DNA from: Streptomyces tardus | GTDB taxonomy: Bacteria; Actinomycetota; Actinomycetes; Streptomycetales; Streptomycetaceae | Reading direction: 5' to 3' | DNA: 64,000 bases | Assembly (NCBI RefSeq): GCF_018101125.2 | Contig: NZ_JAELVF020000004.1 | Span: 434,001 to 498,000 of the forward strand | Shown here: piece by piece, positions 50,628 to 59,093 of the stretch | Layout: the number at the start of each line of letters is the position of its first letter | Position numbering within the stretch: the stretch's first letter is position 1 | Translations under genes and position numbers: made by a program | Notes under the pieces: model-generated | Told to the model about the DNA's origin: nothing | What the model saw: only the letters and a program-made list of their open reading frames with translations | The model's database searches: none

Positions 50628-50699
50628 AGACCGTGGCGGGATTCGAACCCGCACAACCCGTTTTGCAGGCGGGCCCCTGAGCCACTCGGGCACACGGTC
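50628..50699 (-). tRNA. tRNA-Cys (anticodon GCA)
   Basis: A 72-nt cloverleaf on the minus strand. The acceptor GACCGTG pairs with CACGGTC over seven positions, the anticodon loop is CTGCAAA (anticodon GCA at 50666-50664), and the T-arm is GCGGG-TTCGAAT-CCCGC. The anticodon stem has one C-A mismatch at its loop end. CCA is not encoded. The discriminator is T, as in bacterial tRNA-Cys. A hairpin terminator follows. Confidence 0.9.
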
Positions 50700-50716
50700 C
50701 TGCGTCGGCGAAGACC

Positions 50717-50734
50717 GGCCGGTGGGCACCGGCC
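50717..50734. other. short perfect hairpin upstream of tRNA-Cys
   Basis: GGCCGGTG (50717-50724) pairs with CACCGGCC (50727-50734) with a two-base loop, 17 bases upstream of the tRNA 5' end on the minus strand. It may be a terminator for DUF5709 transcription or a promoter-region structure. The rest of 50735-50993 holds nothing recognisable. Confidence 0.35.
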
Positions 50735-50993
50735 CCGGCCCGCCCCGACGAGTGGTCCGACGCCAACCGGCGCCGCGGCCGACGTGGAAGCGCCCGCGGC
50801 TCGCCGCAACACGATCGCCGTACGTCCGTCACGACCGCCCGCGCACCGTGGCACCACTCGCGCAGGGCCACCCGCGCCCTTACCTCCGCCCGCGCCGCCG
50901 GGCCGCCCGTGCCGGGTCGTATCCCGTGTCGGGCCACCTCCCGTGCACGGGCCGTCCGCGTCTTGTCAGGCGGTCGCGGTCGGGACGCCCGCG

Positions 50994-51491
50994 TCAGTCG
51001 AGCCGGTACGGGTTGCCGGAATCCTCCGGCTCGTCCGGGTCGTCGACGACGGTGTGCATGGCGGCTTCCTCGGCGGAGGCCGCCGCGCTGTCGATACCGA
51101 CGTCCGTCGCGTACACGTCGCCCCCCGCGCCGGACCGAACGCCCTCGCCCAGCGCGACGATCCGCCCGGAGCGGAGCGATCCCACCTCCTCGTCCAGCGG
51201 TTCGCCCTCGCCGGAGGCCAGGTCGCCGACGCCGTCGCCGTCGGGCACGCCGATCTCGGGGACCTCGTGGGAGAGCCGCACCTCCAGCGGCTCGCCGTCG
51301 TGCTGCTCGGAGGCGGTGGTGCCCCAGCTCTCCACCGCCAGAGGCCGTTCGGGCGGCGAGTACCCCTCGACCTCCGGATCGACGCCGCGGTCGATCAGGG
51401 TGTCCTCGGGGCCGAGCAGTCCCGCGTCGTCCTGCACCTCCGAGCCGTCGGGCTGGTGGACGTCGTCGCCCATCGCGCTCTCGCCGCTCAT
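50994..51491 (-). CDS. DUF5709 family acidic protein
   Basis: A 165-residue, strongly acidic protein of the streptomycete DUF5709 type. It starts MSGESAMGDDVHQPDGSEVQ and contains LIDRGVDPEVEGYSPPERPL, GEPLEVRLSHEVPEIG and SAEEAAMHTVVDDPDEPEDS. No membrane segment or catalytic motif is seen, and the function is unknown. It lies upstream of, and in the same direction as, no obvious partner; the ABC exporter genes end 142 bases away on the same strand. Confidence 0.8.
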   Translation of the reverse strand: MSGESAMGDDVHQPDGSEVQDDAGLLGPEDTLIDRGVDPEVEGYSPPERPLAVESWGTTASEQHDGEPLEVRLSHEVPEIGVPDGDGVGDLASGEGEPLDEEVGSLRSGRIVALGEGVRSGAGGDVYATDVGIDSAAASAEEAAMHTVVDDPDEPEDSGNPYRLD

Positions 51492-51633
51492 ACCCCACGC
51501 TCCGTTCAGCCGTTCCGTACGGTCCGATCCCCGGGGCCTGCCCAGTCGGGCACCATCAAATCTAAGGACCCGCGACGGGGTGTGCCAGGCAGACCGGCAC
51601 GGTCCGCATCGGCGGCGGAGCAGCGCGGTCGCC

Positions 51634-52479
51634 TCACACGGTCAGGCGTCGGCGGCGGAAGAGCGCCGCTGCCAGCGGTACGAGCAGCACCAGCGCCCCC
51701 GTCCACCAGGCGGTGGCCAGCCATGCCGAGTCGCCGATCGGCATGTCCAGCAGCAGTCCGCGCACCGCGTCGATCAGCGGCGAGAACGGCTGGTGCTCCG
51801 CGATGCCCCGCAGCGCACTCGGCATCGTCTCCGCCGGTACGAAACCACTGCTCAGATAGGGCACGAAGACGATGATCAGACCCAGCCCGCTGGCGCCCTC
51901 CGGAGTGCCGGTCACCAGCGCGAAGATCACCGCGAGCCAGGAGACGGCTGTGACGAAGAGCAGCAGCAGCGCCAGCGCGCCGAGCCACTGGCCGGGGCCC
52001 GCCTGCGGCCGGAAGCCGACGGCCGCTCCGGCCGCCATGATGATCGTGATCGACAGGAAGTTCCGTGCGACCGAGGCGACGACATGCCCCGTCAGCACGG
52101 CGATCTCGAGCGTCGGCATCGAGCGGAAGCGTTCGACGATGCCTTCCTGCAGATCGTTGGCCATGCTCACCGCGGTGCTGGAGGCGTTGAAGCAGACACT
52201 GACCACCACCAGCCCGGCGATGACGTAACTGGCGTACTCCGTACTGCCGGTGTCGATCGCGCCGCCGAACAGGTAGCGGAAGACCAGGAGTTGGACGAGC
52301 GGCAGCACCATCGCCACCACCAACTGCTCGCCGTTGCGGGTCAGATGGCGCATGCTGCGGCCGATGAGAACCAGCGTGTCGCTCAGGCCCAGGCGTACCC
52401 GGTCCACCGGCGACCGATCTGCGCAGGGCAGCCGGTCCTCGTCGAGGGGGAGCGCGGTGGTGCTGGTCGTCGTGGTCAC
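51634..52479 (-). CDS. ABC-2 type permease, DrrB-like
   Basis: A 281-residue ABC-2 permease with six membrane helices. These include LVVAMVLPLVQLLVFRYLFG, YASYVIAGLVVVSVCFNASS, LALLLLFVTAVSWLAVIFAL and LGLIIVFVPYLSSGFVPAET, and the conserved AVSMANDLQEGIVERFRSMP coupling segment. It pairs with the overlapping ATPase (GTGA) as a DrrAB-type drug or lipid exporter. The protein ends at a short basic tail RRRRLTV. Confidence 0.9.
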   Translation of the reverse strand: MTTTTSTTALPLDEDRLPCADRSPVDRVRLGLSDTLVLIGRSMRHLTRNGEQLVVAMVLPLVQLLVFRYLFGGAIDTGSTEYASYVIAGLVVVSVCFNASSTAVSMANDLQEGIVERFRSMPTLEIAVLTGHVVASVARNFLSITIIMAAGAAVGFRPQAGPGQWLGALALLLLFVTAVSWLAVIFALVTGTPEGASGLGLIIVFVPYLSSGFVPAETMPSALRGIAEHQPFSPLIDAVRGLLLDMPIGDSAWLATAWWTGALVLLVPLAAALFRRRRLTV

Positions 52480-53504
52480 CGTGCGGTCACCGGCCCTTCG
52501 GCGGAGTGGGTGTCGGCCGCGGACGTGGGCGCGGGGAAGCGGTGGTCCGGTGCGGGGGAGGCGGGGGCACCGCCGGTGAGGCTGAGGAAGACGTCGTCCA
52601 GCGTCGGCCGACTGAGGCCGACCCGTTCGATGTCGACGCCGTGCGCGTACAACGCGTCGAGTGCGCCGTGGAGTTGGCGGGGTCCGAGGACCGGAGCGGT
52701 CAGCCGCAGGCGTTCCTCGTCGTACGAGTCGGTGAGCCCGCCCAACACCCGCAGCGCGTCGCGCAGTTCGTCCACGTCGGCGAAACAGAGCTCCAGTCGT
52801 TCGGTGCCGACGCGTTCCTTGAGCTGTTCGGGGGTGCCCTCGGCGACCACCGCACCGGCGTCCAACACCCCGACGCGGTCGGCGAGTTGGTCGGCCTCGT
52901 CCAGGTACTGGGTGGTGAGGAGGATGGTGGTGCCGTCGCCGAGGAGCCCCTTGGTCAATTCCCACATGGTGGCGCGGCTGCGAGGGTCGAGACCGGTGGT
53001 GGGCTCGTCGAGGAAGAGCACCCGCGGCCCGGCGATCAGCCCGGCCGCCAGGTCGAGCCGCCTGCGCATGCCGCCCGAGTACGTCCGCGCCGGCCGGTGG
53101 GCCGCGTCGCTCAGATCGAGGCGTTCGATCAGCTCCTCCGCCCTGCGGCGCGACCCGGCTCGGCCCAGACGGTGCAGCCGGCCCATCATCACCAGGTTCT
53201 CCCGGCCGGTGAGCAGCAGGTCGAGGGCGGCGTACTGCCCGGTGAGGCCGATGGTGTTCCGGACCGCCCGGGCCTGTCGCACCACGTCGAACCCGCCGAC
53301 GTACGCGGCTCCACCGTCCGGGGCGAGCAGTGTGGCGAGGATGCGCACGGTGGTGGTCTTGCCTGCGCCGTTGGGGCCGAGCAGCGCGTACATCCGACCG
53401 CGCTCGACGGTGAAGTCCACGCCCCGCAGCACGGGTTGACCGTCGTAGGACTTGTGGAGGTCGTGCACCTCGACGGGATCACGAGGGTTGGGCACGGCGG
53501 CCAC
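52476..53504 (-). CDS. ABC transporter ATPase, DrrA family
   Basis: A 342-residue ATPase of the daunorubicin-resistance type. Walker A is ALLGPNGAGKTTTVRIL, the signature is RTYSGGMRRRLDLAAGL, and Walker B is VLFLDEPTTGLDPRSRATMW. The C-terminal DrrA extension includes GLSRPTLDDVFLSLTG. It powers the overlapping permease, exporting a hydrophobic compound. The start is GTG with no good ribosome binding site; a near-palindromic GTGTATGCCATAAAC lies 10-24 bases upstream, so a regulator site and a leaderless transcript are likely. Confidence 0.92.
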   Translation of the reverse strand: MAAVPNPRDPVEVHDLHKSYDGQPVLRGVDFTVERGRMYALLGPNGAGKTTTVRILATLLAPDGGAAYVGGFDVVRQARAVRNTIGLTGQYAALDLLLTGRENLVMMGRLHRLGRAGSRRRAEELIERLDLSDAAHRPARTYSGGMRRRLDLAAGLIAGPRVLFLDEPTTGLDPRSRATMWELTKGLLGDGTTILLTTQYLDEADQLADRVGVLDAGAVVAEGTPEQLKERVGTERLELCFADVDELRDALRVLGGLTDSYDEERLRLTAPVLGPRQLHGALDALYAHGVDIERVGLSRPTLDDVFLSLTGGAPASPAPDHRFPAPTSAADTHSAEGPVTAR

Positions 53505-53513
53505 CCGCTTTCT

Positions 53514-53528
53514 GTGTATGCCATAAAC
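53514..53528. promoter_or_regulatory. 15-bp near-palindrome upstream of the DrrA-like gene
   Basis: GTGTATGCCATAAAC has arms GTGTAT and ATAAAC that match as an inverted repeat at five of six positions. It overlaps the likely promoter of the exporter genes and resembles TetR-type operators at drug exporters. No regulator gene is adjacent. Confidence 0.45.
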
Positions 53529-53668
53529 TCAGGTGTGGATAGCGTACGCAGTAAGAGGGTGGCAGAGCAATCGAAAGTCGCGCGGGTGTCCCCGGCCGAG
53601 CTGGGAGGGCGCCGGGAGGTGCGCGGGAGAGAAGGCACCTGGGGGGGGCGACCGGGCGTCGGCGGGGT

Positions 53669-54505
53669 CTACCAGTGGGCGGGGCGCGCCAGCGCGACGG
53701 GCAGCACCGTGTCCGCGTCGCCGCGGGCGGAGTCGAGCTGCGCCTGGGTGAGGAAGAGCGCGCCGGCGAGGTTCGCCCCGCACAGGTCGGCGCCGCGAAG
53801 GTCCGCACCGATGAGGTCGGCGCCCCGCAGATCCGCGTGCCGCAGATTCGCGGCGACCAGTAGCGCTCCGCGCAGATTCGCCGCGCGGAGCCGGGCCGAC
53901 TCCAGCCGTGCCCCGGTCAGATCGGCGCCGCGTCGGTTCTGCTTCCTGCCCGGAGTGCGGGAGCGCTGGAGCTCGCCGGCGCGCAGCAGCAGCGCGCTCA
54001 CCGAGGCACGGTGCGCCTCTACGTCCAGCGCCCGCAGCTCCTGCGACGTGCCCAGCGTGAGCTGTTCGGTCCGGCGCAGCGTCCGGCGCAGCTCACCGCG
54101 GAGCGCAGCCGCGCCGGGGAGCCCGAGCGCCTCGGTCAGGTACCACAGCAGCTCGTGCAGGGTGCGCATGACCGGGAAGACCTCGAACATCTCGCGCGCC
54201 CGGCCGGCGTCCCCGCGCCAGTCGGTGCCGCCGAACGTCACCCGTGAGACCTTCTGGCCCGCGCCGAAGCACTCGAAGACCGTGCAGCCGGAGAGCCCCC
54301 GCTCGCGCAGGTCCGGGTGGACGCCGCAGTGGAAGTCCTGCCGGAGGTTGCGGCAAGGGCTGCCCGCCGGCTTGTCGAACGCGAACTCCGAGGAGGCGAA
54401 GAAGGGGAGCGCCACACAGCACAGCCCGAAGCAGTCCCCGCACCGCGCCCGGAGCTCGCTGCCCTCCCGCGGACGGGACGGGGGCGGGTCGGCTGTGTCG
54501 GTCAT
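53669..54505 (-). CDS. pentapeptide-repeat protein with Cys-rich N-terminal domain
   Basis: A 278-residue two-part protein. The N-terminal 130 residues contain many cysteines (CGDCFGLCCVALPFF, GSPCRNLRQDFHCGVHP, SGCTVFECFGAG), suggesting metal or cluster binding. The C-terminal half is a pentapeptide-repeat helix: ADLTGARLESARLRAANLRG, ALLVAANLRHADLRGADLIG, ADLRGADLCGANLAGALFLT, with regular A(D/N)LxG. Pentapeptide helices can mimic DNA, for example in gyrase protection. The combination is common in actinomycetes, but its role is unknown. It is monocistronic. Confidence 0.85.
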   Translation of the reverse strand: MTDTADPPPSRPREGSELRARCGDCFGLCCVALPFFASSEFAFDKPAGSPCRNLRQDFHCGVHPDLRERGLSGCTVFECFGAGQKVSRVTFGGTDWRGDAGRAREMFEVFPVMRTLHELLWYLTEALGLPGAAALRGELRRTLRRTEQLTLGTSQELRALDVEAHRASVSALLLRAGELQRSRTPGRKQNRRGADLTGARLESARLRAANLRGALLVAANLRHADLRGADLIGADLRGADLCGANLAGALFLTQAQLDSARGDADTVLPVALARPAHW

Positions 54506-54684
54506 TCGGGCCTTCGGGTTCGTGCGCGCAGTGGAGCGCCGACCGTAGCTGCGCGGCGGCAGCGGGAGCCAACCCTTTTACGCCCGCGGGCGGTGCTCGC
54601 GCGACGCGGCCCGCCCAGCCGCCCGGCGACGCGTGCTTACGGACACGTACGCACGTCCCGGACGCGCGGGAGCCCGCGGCGAAT

Positions 54685-54734
54685 GCGACGGCCCGGCACC
54701 GGGCGGCCGTACGCCACCGGTGCCGGGCCGTCGC
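54685..54734. terminator. 18-bp perfect hairpin after htpG
   Basis: Bases 54685-54702 (GCGACGGCCCGGCACCGG) are complementary to 54717-54734 over 18 positions, beginning about 60 bases beyond the minus-strand htpG stop. This is a very strong terminator. Confidence 0.85.
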
Positions 54735-54793
54735 TCGACGCCCTTGCCGCCGCTCGACGAGCGGGCCGCGGCCGGCCCGCTCGACGGCGCGGG

Positions 54794-56716
54794 TTACAGG
54801 CCCGCGGCCAGCCGTCCGGCGAGCAGCCTGCTGAAGCGTGCGGGGTCGCTCAGCTCCCCGCCCTCGGCCAGCAGCGCCATGCCGTGCAGCAGCTCGGCCG
54901 TCTCCGTCAGACCCGGGTCCTCGCTGTCCTTGGTGTGCGCCTCCCGCAGCGCCACGACCAGCGCGTGCTCGGGGTTCAGCTCCAGGATGCGCTTGACGTG
55001 CGGAAGTTCCTGGCCCATCGCCCGGTACATCTTCTCCAGGGTCGGGGTCACGTCTCCCGCGTCGCCCACGATGCAGGCCGGTGAGGTGGTCAGCCGGGAG
55101 GAGAGGCGCACCTCCTTGATGTCCTCACCGAGCGAGTCGCCCAGCCAGGCGAGGAGCGGGCCGAACTCCTCGGTGCGGCGCGCGGTCTCCTCCTCGCTCT
55201 CCTCGTCGTCCTCGGAGCTCTCCAGGTCGACCTGGCCCTTGGCGATCGACTGCAGCGGGGTGCCGTCGTACTCCGTGACCTGCTCGACCCACACCTCGTC
55301 GACCGGGTCGGTGAGCAGCAGCACCTCGTACCCCTTCTCGCGGAAGGCCTCGATGTGCGGGGAGCTCTCCAGGCGCGCACGGGAGGGGCCGGTGAGGTAG
55401 TAGATGTGCTCCTGCCCCTCCTTCATCCGCTCCTTGTAGGCGCGCAGCCCGGTCTCCTCCTTGGGGTCCTCGGTCGAGGGGAAGGAGCAGGCCTCCAGCA
55501 GCGTCTCCCGGTTGTCGAAGTCGCTGAGCAGCCCCTCCTTGACCGCGCGGCCGAACTCCTGCCAGAAGGTGCGGTACTTCTCCGGGTCCTTGCCGCGCAG
55601 CGCCTTGACCGTCGAGAGGACCTTCTTGACCAGGCGGCGGTGCATCAGCTGGATCTGCCGGTCCTGCTGAAGAGCCTCGCGCGAGACGTTCAGCGAGAGG
55701 TCCTGGGCGTCCACGACGCCCTTGACGAAGCGCAGGTAGTCGGGGAGCAGCGTCTTGCAGTCGTCCATGATGAAGACGCGCTTGACGTAGAGGTTCACGC
55801 CCCGGCGTGCGTCCTGGTGGAAGAGGTCCAGCGGCGCACGGGAGGGGATGAACAGCAGCGCCTGGTACTCGAAGGTGCCCTCGGCCCTGGTGTGGATCGT
55901 CTCCAGCGGATCGGACCAGTCGTGGCTCACGTGCCGGTAGAACTCGCCGTACTCCTCGGCGGTGATCTCCTCGGGCGAACGCGACCACAGCGCCTTCATC
56001 GAGTTGACCGTCTCCACGGTCGACTCGACCTCGCCGTCCTCGCCGGTCTTCTCGACGGGCAGCCGTACCGGCCAGGGGATGAAGTCCGAGTGCTGGCGCA
56101 CGATCGCGCGCAGGGCGTCCGGCTTCGTGTAGTCGTACAGGTGGTCCTCGGTGTCGACCTCCTTGAGGTGCAGGGTCACCGAGGTTCCCTGCGGGGCGTC
56201 GTCGACCGTCTGCAGGTCGTAGGTGCCCTCGCCCGCCGACTCCCAGCGCGTGCCCGCCTCCTCGCCGGCGCGGCGGGTCACCAGCGTCACCCGGTCGGCC
56301 ACCATGAAGCTGGAGTAGAAGCCCACTCCGAAGCTGCCGATCAGGTCGGCCGAGGCGGCGCCGTCCCGGTTCTCGTTCGCCTCCTTGAGTTTCCTGGCGA
56401 ACTCCGCGGTGCCGGACTTGGCGATGGTGCCGATGAGCGCCACCACCTCCTCGCGGGACATGCCGATGCCGTTGTCACGGACGGTGAGCGTGCGCGCTTC
56501 CTCGTCCGGTTCGAGGGCGATGTGCAGATCGGAGGTGTCCGCCTTCAGCTCGCCGTCGCGCAGGGACTCGAGGCGGAGCTTGTCCAGGGCGTCGGACGCG
56601 TTGGAGATCAACTCACGGAGAAAGATGTCCTTGTTGGAGTAGATCGAGTGCACCACCAGCTGCAACAGCTGGCGGGACTCGGCCTGGAACTCGTACGTCT
56701 CGACCTTGCCGCTCAC
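54794..56716 (-). CDS. htpG: molecular chaperone HtpG (Hsp90)
   Basis: A 640-residue bacterial Hsp90. The N-terminal ATP domain includes LRELISNASDALDKLRLESL, VRDNGIGMSREEVVALIGTI, IGSFGVGFYSSFMVADRVTL and GTSVTLHL. The middle domain has YVKRVFIMDDC, LPDYLRFVKGVVDAQDLSLN and VSREALQQDRQIQLMHRRLV, and the dimerisation domain is intact. The GTG start has GGGAGGAG upstream. No HspR (HAIR) or CIRCE element was found in the 656-base divergent region shared with the dehydrogenase gene. Confidence 0.96.
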   Translation of the reverse strand: MSGKVETYEFQAESRQLLQLVVHSIYSNKDIFLRELISNASDALDKLRLESLRDGELKADTSDLHIALEPDEEARTLTVRDNGIGMSREEVVALIGTIAKSGTAEFARKLKEANENRDGAASADLIGSFGVGFYSSFMVADRVTLVTRRAGEEAGTRWESAGEGTYDLQTVDDAPQGTSVTLHLKEVDTEDHLYDYTKPDALRAIVRQHSDFIPWPVRLPVEKTGEDGEVESTVETVNSMKALWSRSPEEITAEEYGEFYRHVSHDWSDPLETIHTRAEGTFEYQALLFIPSRAPLDLFHQDARRGVNLYVKRVFIMDDCKTLLPDYLRFVKGVVDAQDLSLNVSREALQQDRQIQLMHRRLVKKVLSTVKALRGKDPEKYRTFWQEFGRAVKEGLLSDFDNRETLLEACSFPSTEDPKEETGLRAYKERMKEGQEHIYYLTGPSRARLESSPHIEAFREKGYEVLLLTDPVDEVWVEQVTEYDGTPLQSIAKGQVDLESSEDDEESEEETARRTEEFGPLLAWLGDSLGEDIKEVRLSSRLTTSPACIVGDAGDVTPTLEKMYRAMGQELPHVKRILELNPEHALVVALREAHTKDSEDPGLTETAELLHGMALLAEGGELSDPARFSRLLAGRLAAGL

Positions 56717-57249
56717 GGCGCTCCTCCCGAGGAGACTCTCGATGCTCTGTGGAACACCCGGCCGTCGACCGGGTGTGCGGGCGCGTCCCCCGACGCGGCC
56801 CGAGGGGACTGATATTGCCCGGTCACCACGCGATTGGTCGAACCGGAGCGACTGTCTTCCGCTGCTCCGGGGCCCCGCCCACGCGGCGCGCGCGGCGCGG
56901 GCGGAGGCGCGGCGACCGCCGACGGCGCGACAGGGCACGCTCCGACGCTTTGTCAGCTAAATCCTTAGCCAGCCGTAACACCGCTCTGAGCTGCAATTTC
57001 TCGCTCCTCGCGAAGGCCCCCGAGCACCCCGAAAGTTGATGACAGAACGGACCGAAGTCACGCCTTGACAAGGGATCTCCGGCGACCTCACAGTGGGCGC
57101 TACGCACAACGCAACGAAATGCGTTCTCTGCGTATTCCTGAAGAACCTTATTGCGCCCCGTCCAGGGTCCGCTCCGGTGTGCTCTTCACCCGGCGCAATC
57201 CGTCCCGCCGTATGGCTGCGGTTTCCCCGTCGAGGGTCTCCGCTCACAT

Positions 57250-57266
57250 TGCGGATGAATTCCGCA
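57250..57266. promoter_or_regulatory. palindrome in the dehydrogenase leader
   Basis: TGCGGA (57250-57255) and TCCGCA (57261-57266) are perfect inverted copies with a five-base centre, 108 bases upstream of the dehydrogenase start. The broad region 56950-57370 is less GC-rich than the genes and holds also GCTAA-ATCC-TTAGC at 56956-56969. It probably contains the promoters of both divergent genes. Confidence 0.35.
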
Positions 57267-57373
57267 CAGTTGTCGAACGGGTTGTTCCGTCGCTGGTTTC
57301 CGCGGCCGGCTCCGGTGTGCCCGTAGGCGCTGACTGTACGTGCCTATCAGTGACTGGAAAGGGTGAGTGCCAA

Positions 57374-58882
57374 GTGACGAAAACTGCCGTCGAGACGCCA
57401 ATGCAGGTTCTTGAGCATGAACCTTACCTCCAGGTCACCTGGCGTGACACCGTGACCTCGGCCCGTGGGTACGTCGTCATCGACCAGCTGGTGACGGGCA
57501 TCGCCACCGGCGGTCTGCGAATGCGGCCGGGCTGCACGCTCAACGAGGTCACCGAACTCGCCCGTGAGATGACGCTGAAGATGGGTGCGTTCGGAATTCA
57601 CGTGGGTGGCGCGAAGGGCGGAATCGACTTCGATTCGACCGATCCGCGGGCGGAGGAAGTACGGGAACGCTTTCTCGAAGCGGTACGCCCCCTGCTCGAA
57701 CGCTTCTGGGTCACCGCGGGTGACCTCGGAACCCAGCAGGAGCAACTGGACCGCGCCTTTTCCCGAGTGGGAATCGGCGAGAACTCCTTCCACGCCGCGG
57801 TGGTCCGCGCCCCCGCCGCGGACGAGGTGCGCGCACGAATCCGCCACGCCTTCACCGCCGAGACCGAAGGGCTGAAGCTCTCCGAGCTGGTCGGCGGCTA
57901 CGGAGTCGCCGAGGCGGCGCTCGCGGCCCTCGGACACCGGGGCATCGCGGCCGGCTCTGCCCGTGCGGTGCTCCAGGGCTTCGGCGCCATGGGCGGCTCG
58001 ACCGCCCGCTACCTGGCCCGTGCCGGAGTGAAGGTCGTCGGCATCACCGACGCCCAGGGGCTCATCCGCAACACCGAGCGAGGTCTGGACGTGGACCTGC
58101 TGCTCTCCGCGCGCAGCCCCGGCGGGCTCATCGACCGCTCGGTCCTGCGGGCGGACGACGAGGAGCTGCCCGGCGACAGCTGGCTCGACCAGGACGTCGA
58201 CCTGCTGGTGCCGGCCGCCGTCTCGTACACCATCACCGCCGCCAACTGCGACCGAATCCGAGGCAGCATCATCGCCGAGGCGGCCAACGTGCCGACCACC
58301 CCCGAGGCCGAACAGCGGCTGCTGGAGCGGGGCGTGACCGTCGTGCCCGACTTCATCGCCAACACCGGCGCAGCCGCCGGCGCCTGGTGGGTGATCCTGG
58401 GCGAAGTCGTCAGCCCCGGAGGCGCCTGCAGCCGCCTGTCGGACGAGATCCGTCCGCTGGTGCGCGGGCTGATGAGCCGGGCCGACCGGACGGGCACCTC
58501 GATGCGCACCGCGGGAGTGCTCTTCGCCCGCGAGAACTCCCAGCGCATGATCCGCGAGTACGGCGAGGCCGTCGCGTACCGGGACCTGTACCCGGCCACG
58601 CCGCAGGGCCAGCCGTTCATCGAGCCGGACGCGCCCGCCTTCGTCGAGCTGGCCGAGCCGGTCCAGCCGGTTCAGCCGGTCCGCCGCGAGGAGTCCGCGC
58701 CCTTCGCGGAGACCGGTCGCGCCTCCGGGGCAGGCGGCCACTTCGCCGAAACGACCGGATACAACCCGCCGAACGGTGCGTACACCGCAGCGGTCGAGCT
58801 GTCCGACTCCGGACGTGAGCCTGCTGCCGCCTGCCCGGCCTACTGGCCCGGGCCGGCCGATCCGGCCGGCGAGCAACTCTGA
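57374..58882 (+). CDS. Glu/Leu/Phe/Val family amino-acid dehydrogenase
   Basis: A 502-residue NAD-dependent dehydrogenase. The substrate domain has TGIATGGLRMRPGCTLNEVT, LAREMTLKMGAFGIHVGGAK (catalytic Lys) and GGIDFDSTDP. The Rossmann domain has AVLQGFGAMGGSTARYLARA, and IIAEAANVPTTPEAEQRLLE and VPDFIANTGAAAGAW follow. Family enzymes deaminate branched-chain or aromatic amino acids, or glutamate. A C-terminal extension of about 75 residues, Pro/Val-rich with low complexity, is unusual. I chose the GTG at 57374, which gives VTKTAVETPMQVLEHEPYLQ; an in-frame GTG 24 bases upstream is possible. Confidence 0.9.
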   Translation: MTKTAVETPMQVLEHEPYLQVTWRDTVTSARGYVVIDQLVTGIATGGLRMRPGCTLNEVTELAREMTLKMGAFGIHVGGAKGGIDFDSTDPRAEEVRERFLEAVRPLLERFWVTAGDLGTQQEQLDRAFSRVGIGENSFHAAVVRAPAADEVRARIRHAFTAETEGLKLSELVGGYGVAEAALAALGHRGIAAGSARAVLQGFGAMGGSTARYLARAGVKVVGITDAQGLIRNTERGLDVDLLLSARSPGGLIDRSVLRADDEELPGDSWLDQDVDLLVPAAVSYTITAANCDRIRGSIIAEAANVPTTPEAEQRLLERGVTVVPDFIANTGAAAGAWWVILGEVVSPGGACSRLSDEIRPLVRGLMSRADRTGTSMRTAGVLFARENSQRMIREYGEAVAYRDLYPATPQGQPFIEPDAPAFVELAEPVQPVQPVRREESAPFAETGRASGAGGHFAETTGYNPPNGAYTAAVELSDSGREPAAACPAYWPGPADPAGEQL

Positions 58883-58895
58883 GGCAGACGTACCT

Positions 58896-58942
58896 CGCGG
58901 TGCCCCCGCTGCCGGATCCGGTCCGGCAGCGGGGGCACCGCG
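58896..58942. terminator. 21-bp perfect hairpin between the dehydrogenase and lutC
   Basis: Bases 58896-58916 are exactly complementary to 58922-58942, with a five-base loop. It begins 14 bases after the dehydrogenase stop and 150 bases beyond the convergent lutC stop. It is the longest perfect stem in the window. Confidence 0.9.
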
Positions 58943-59093
58943 CGTCGTGGGTCGGTGCGCATGTCGAGGCCCGGCCGCGCGGGAGCGTGTGACGGCGCCC
59001 CCGCACCCGCGGCGCCGAACCCGCCGCCCCGTTGGTACGGGGCGTCGGACCGCGGCACCGGGCGCTCAAAGCGCGGAGCCCCGCACCGGGTGT

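Noticed and set aside
56717..57100. HAIR or CIRCE heat-shock operator for htpG
   Set aside because: GCTAAATCCTTAGC at 56956-56969 was considered, but it does not match CTTGAGT-N7-ACTCAAG or TTAGCACTC-N9-GAGTGCTAA.
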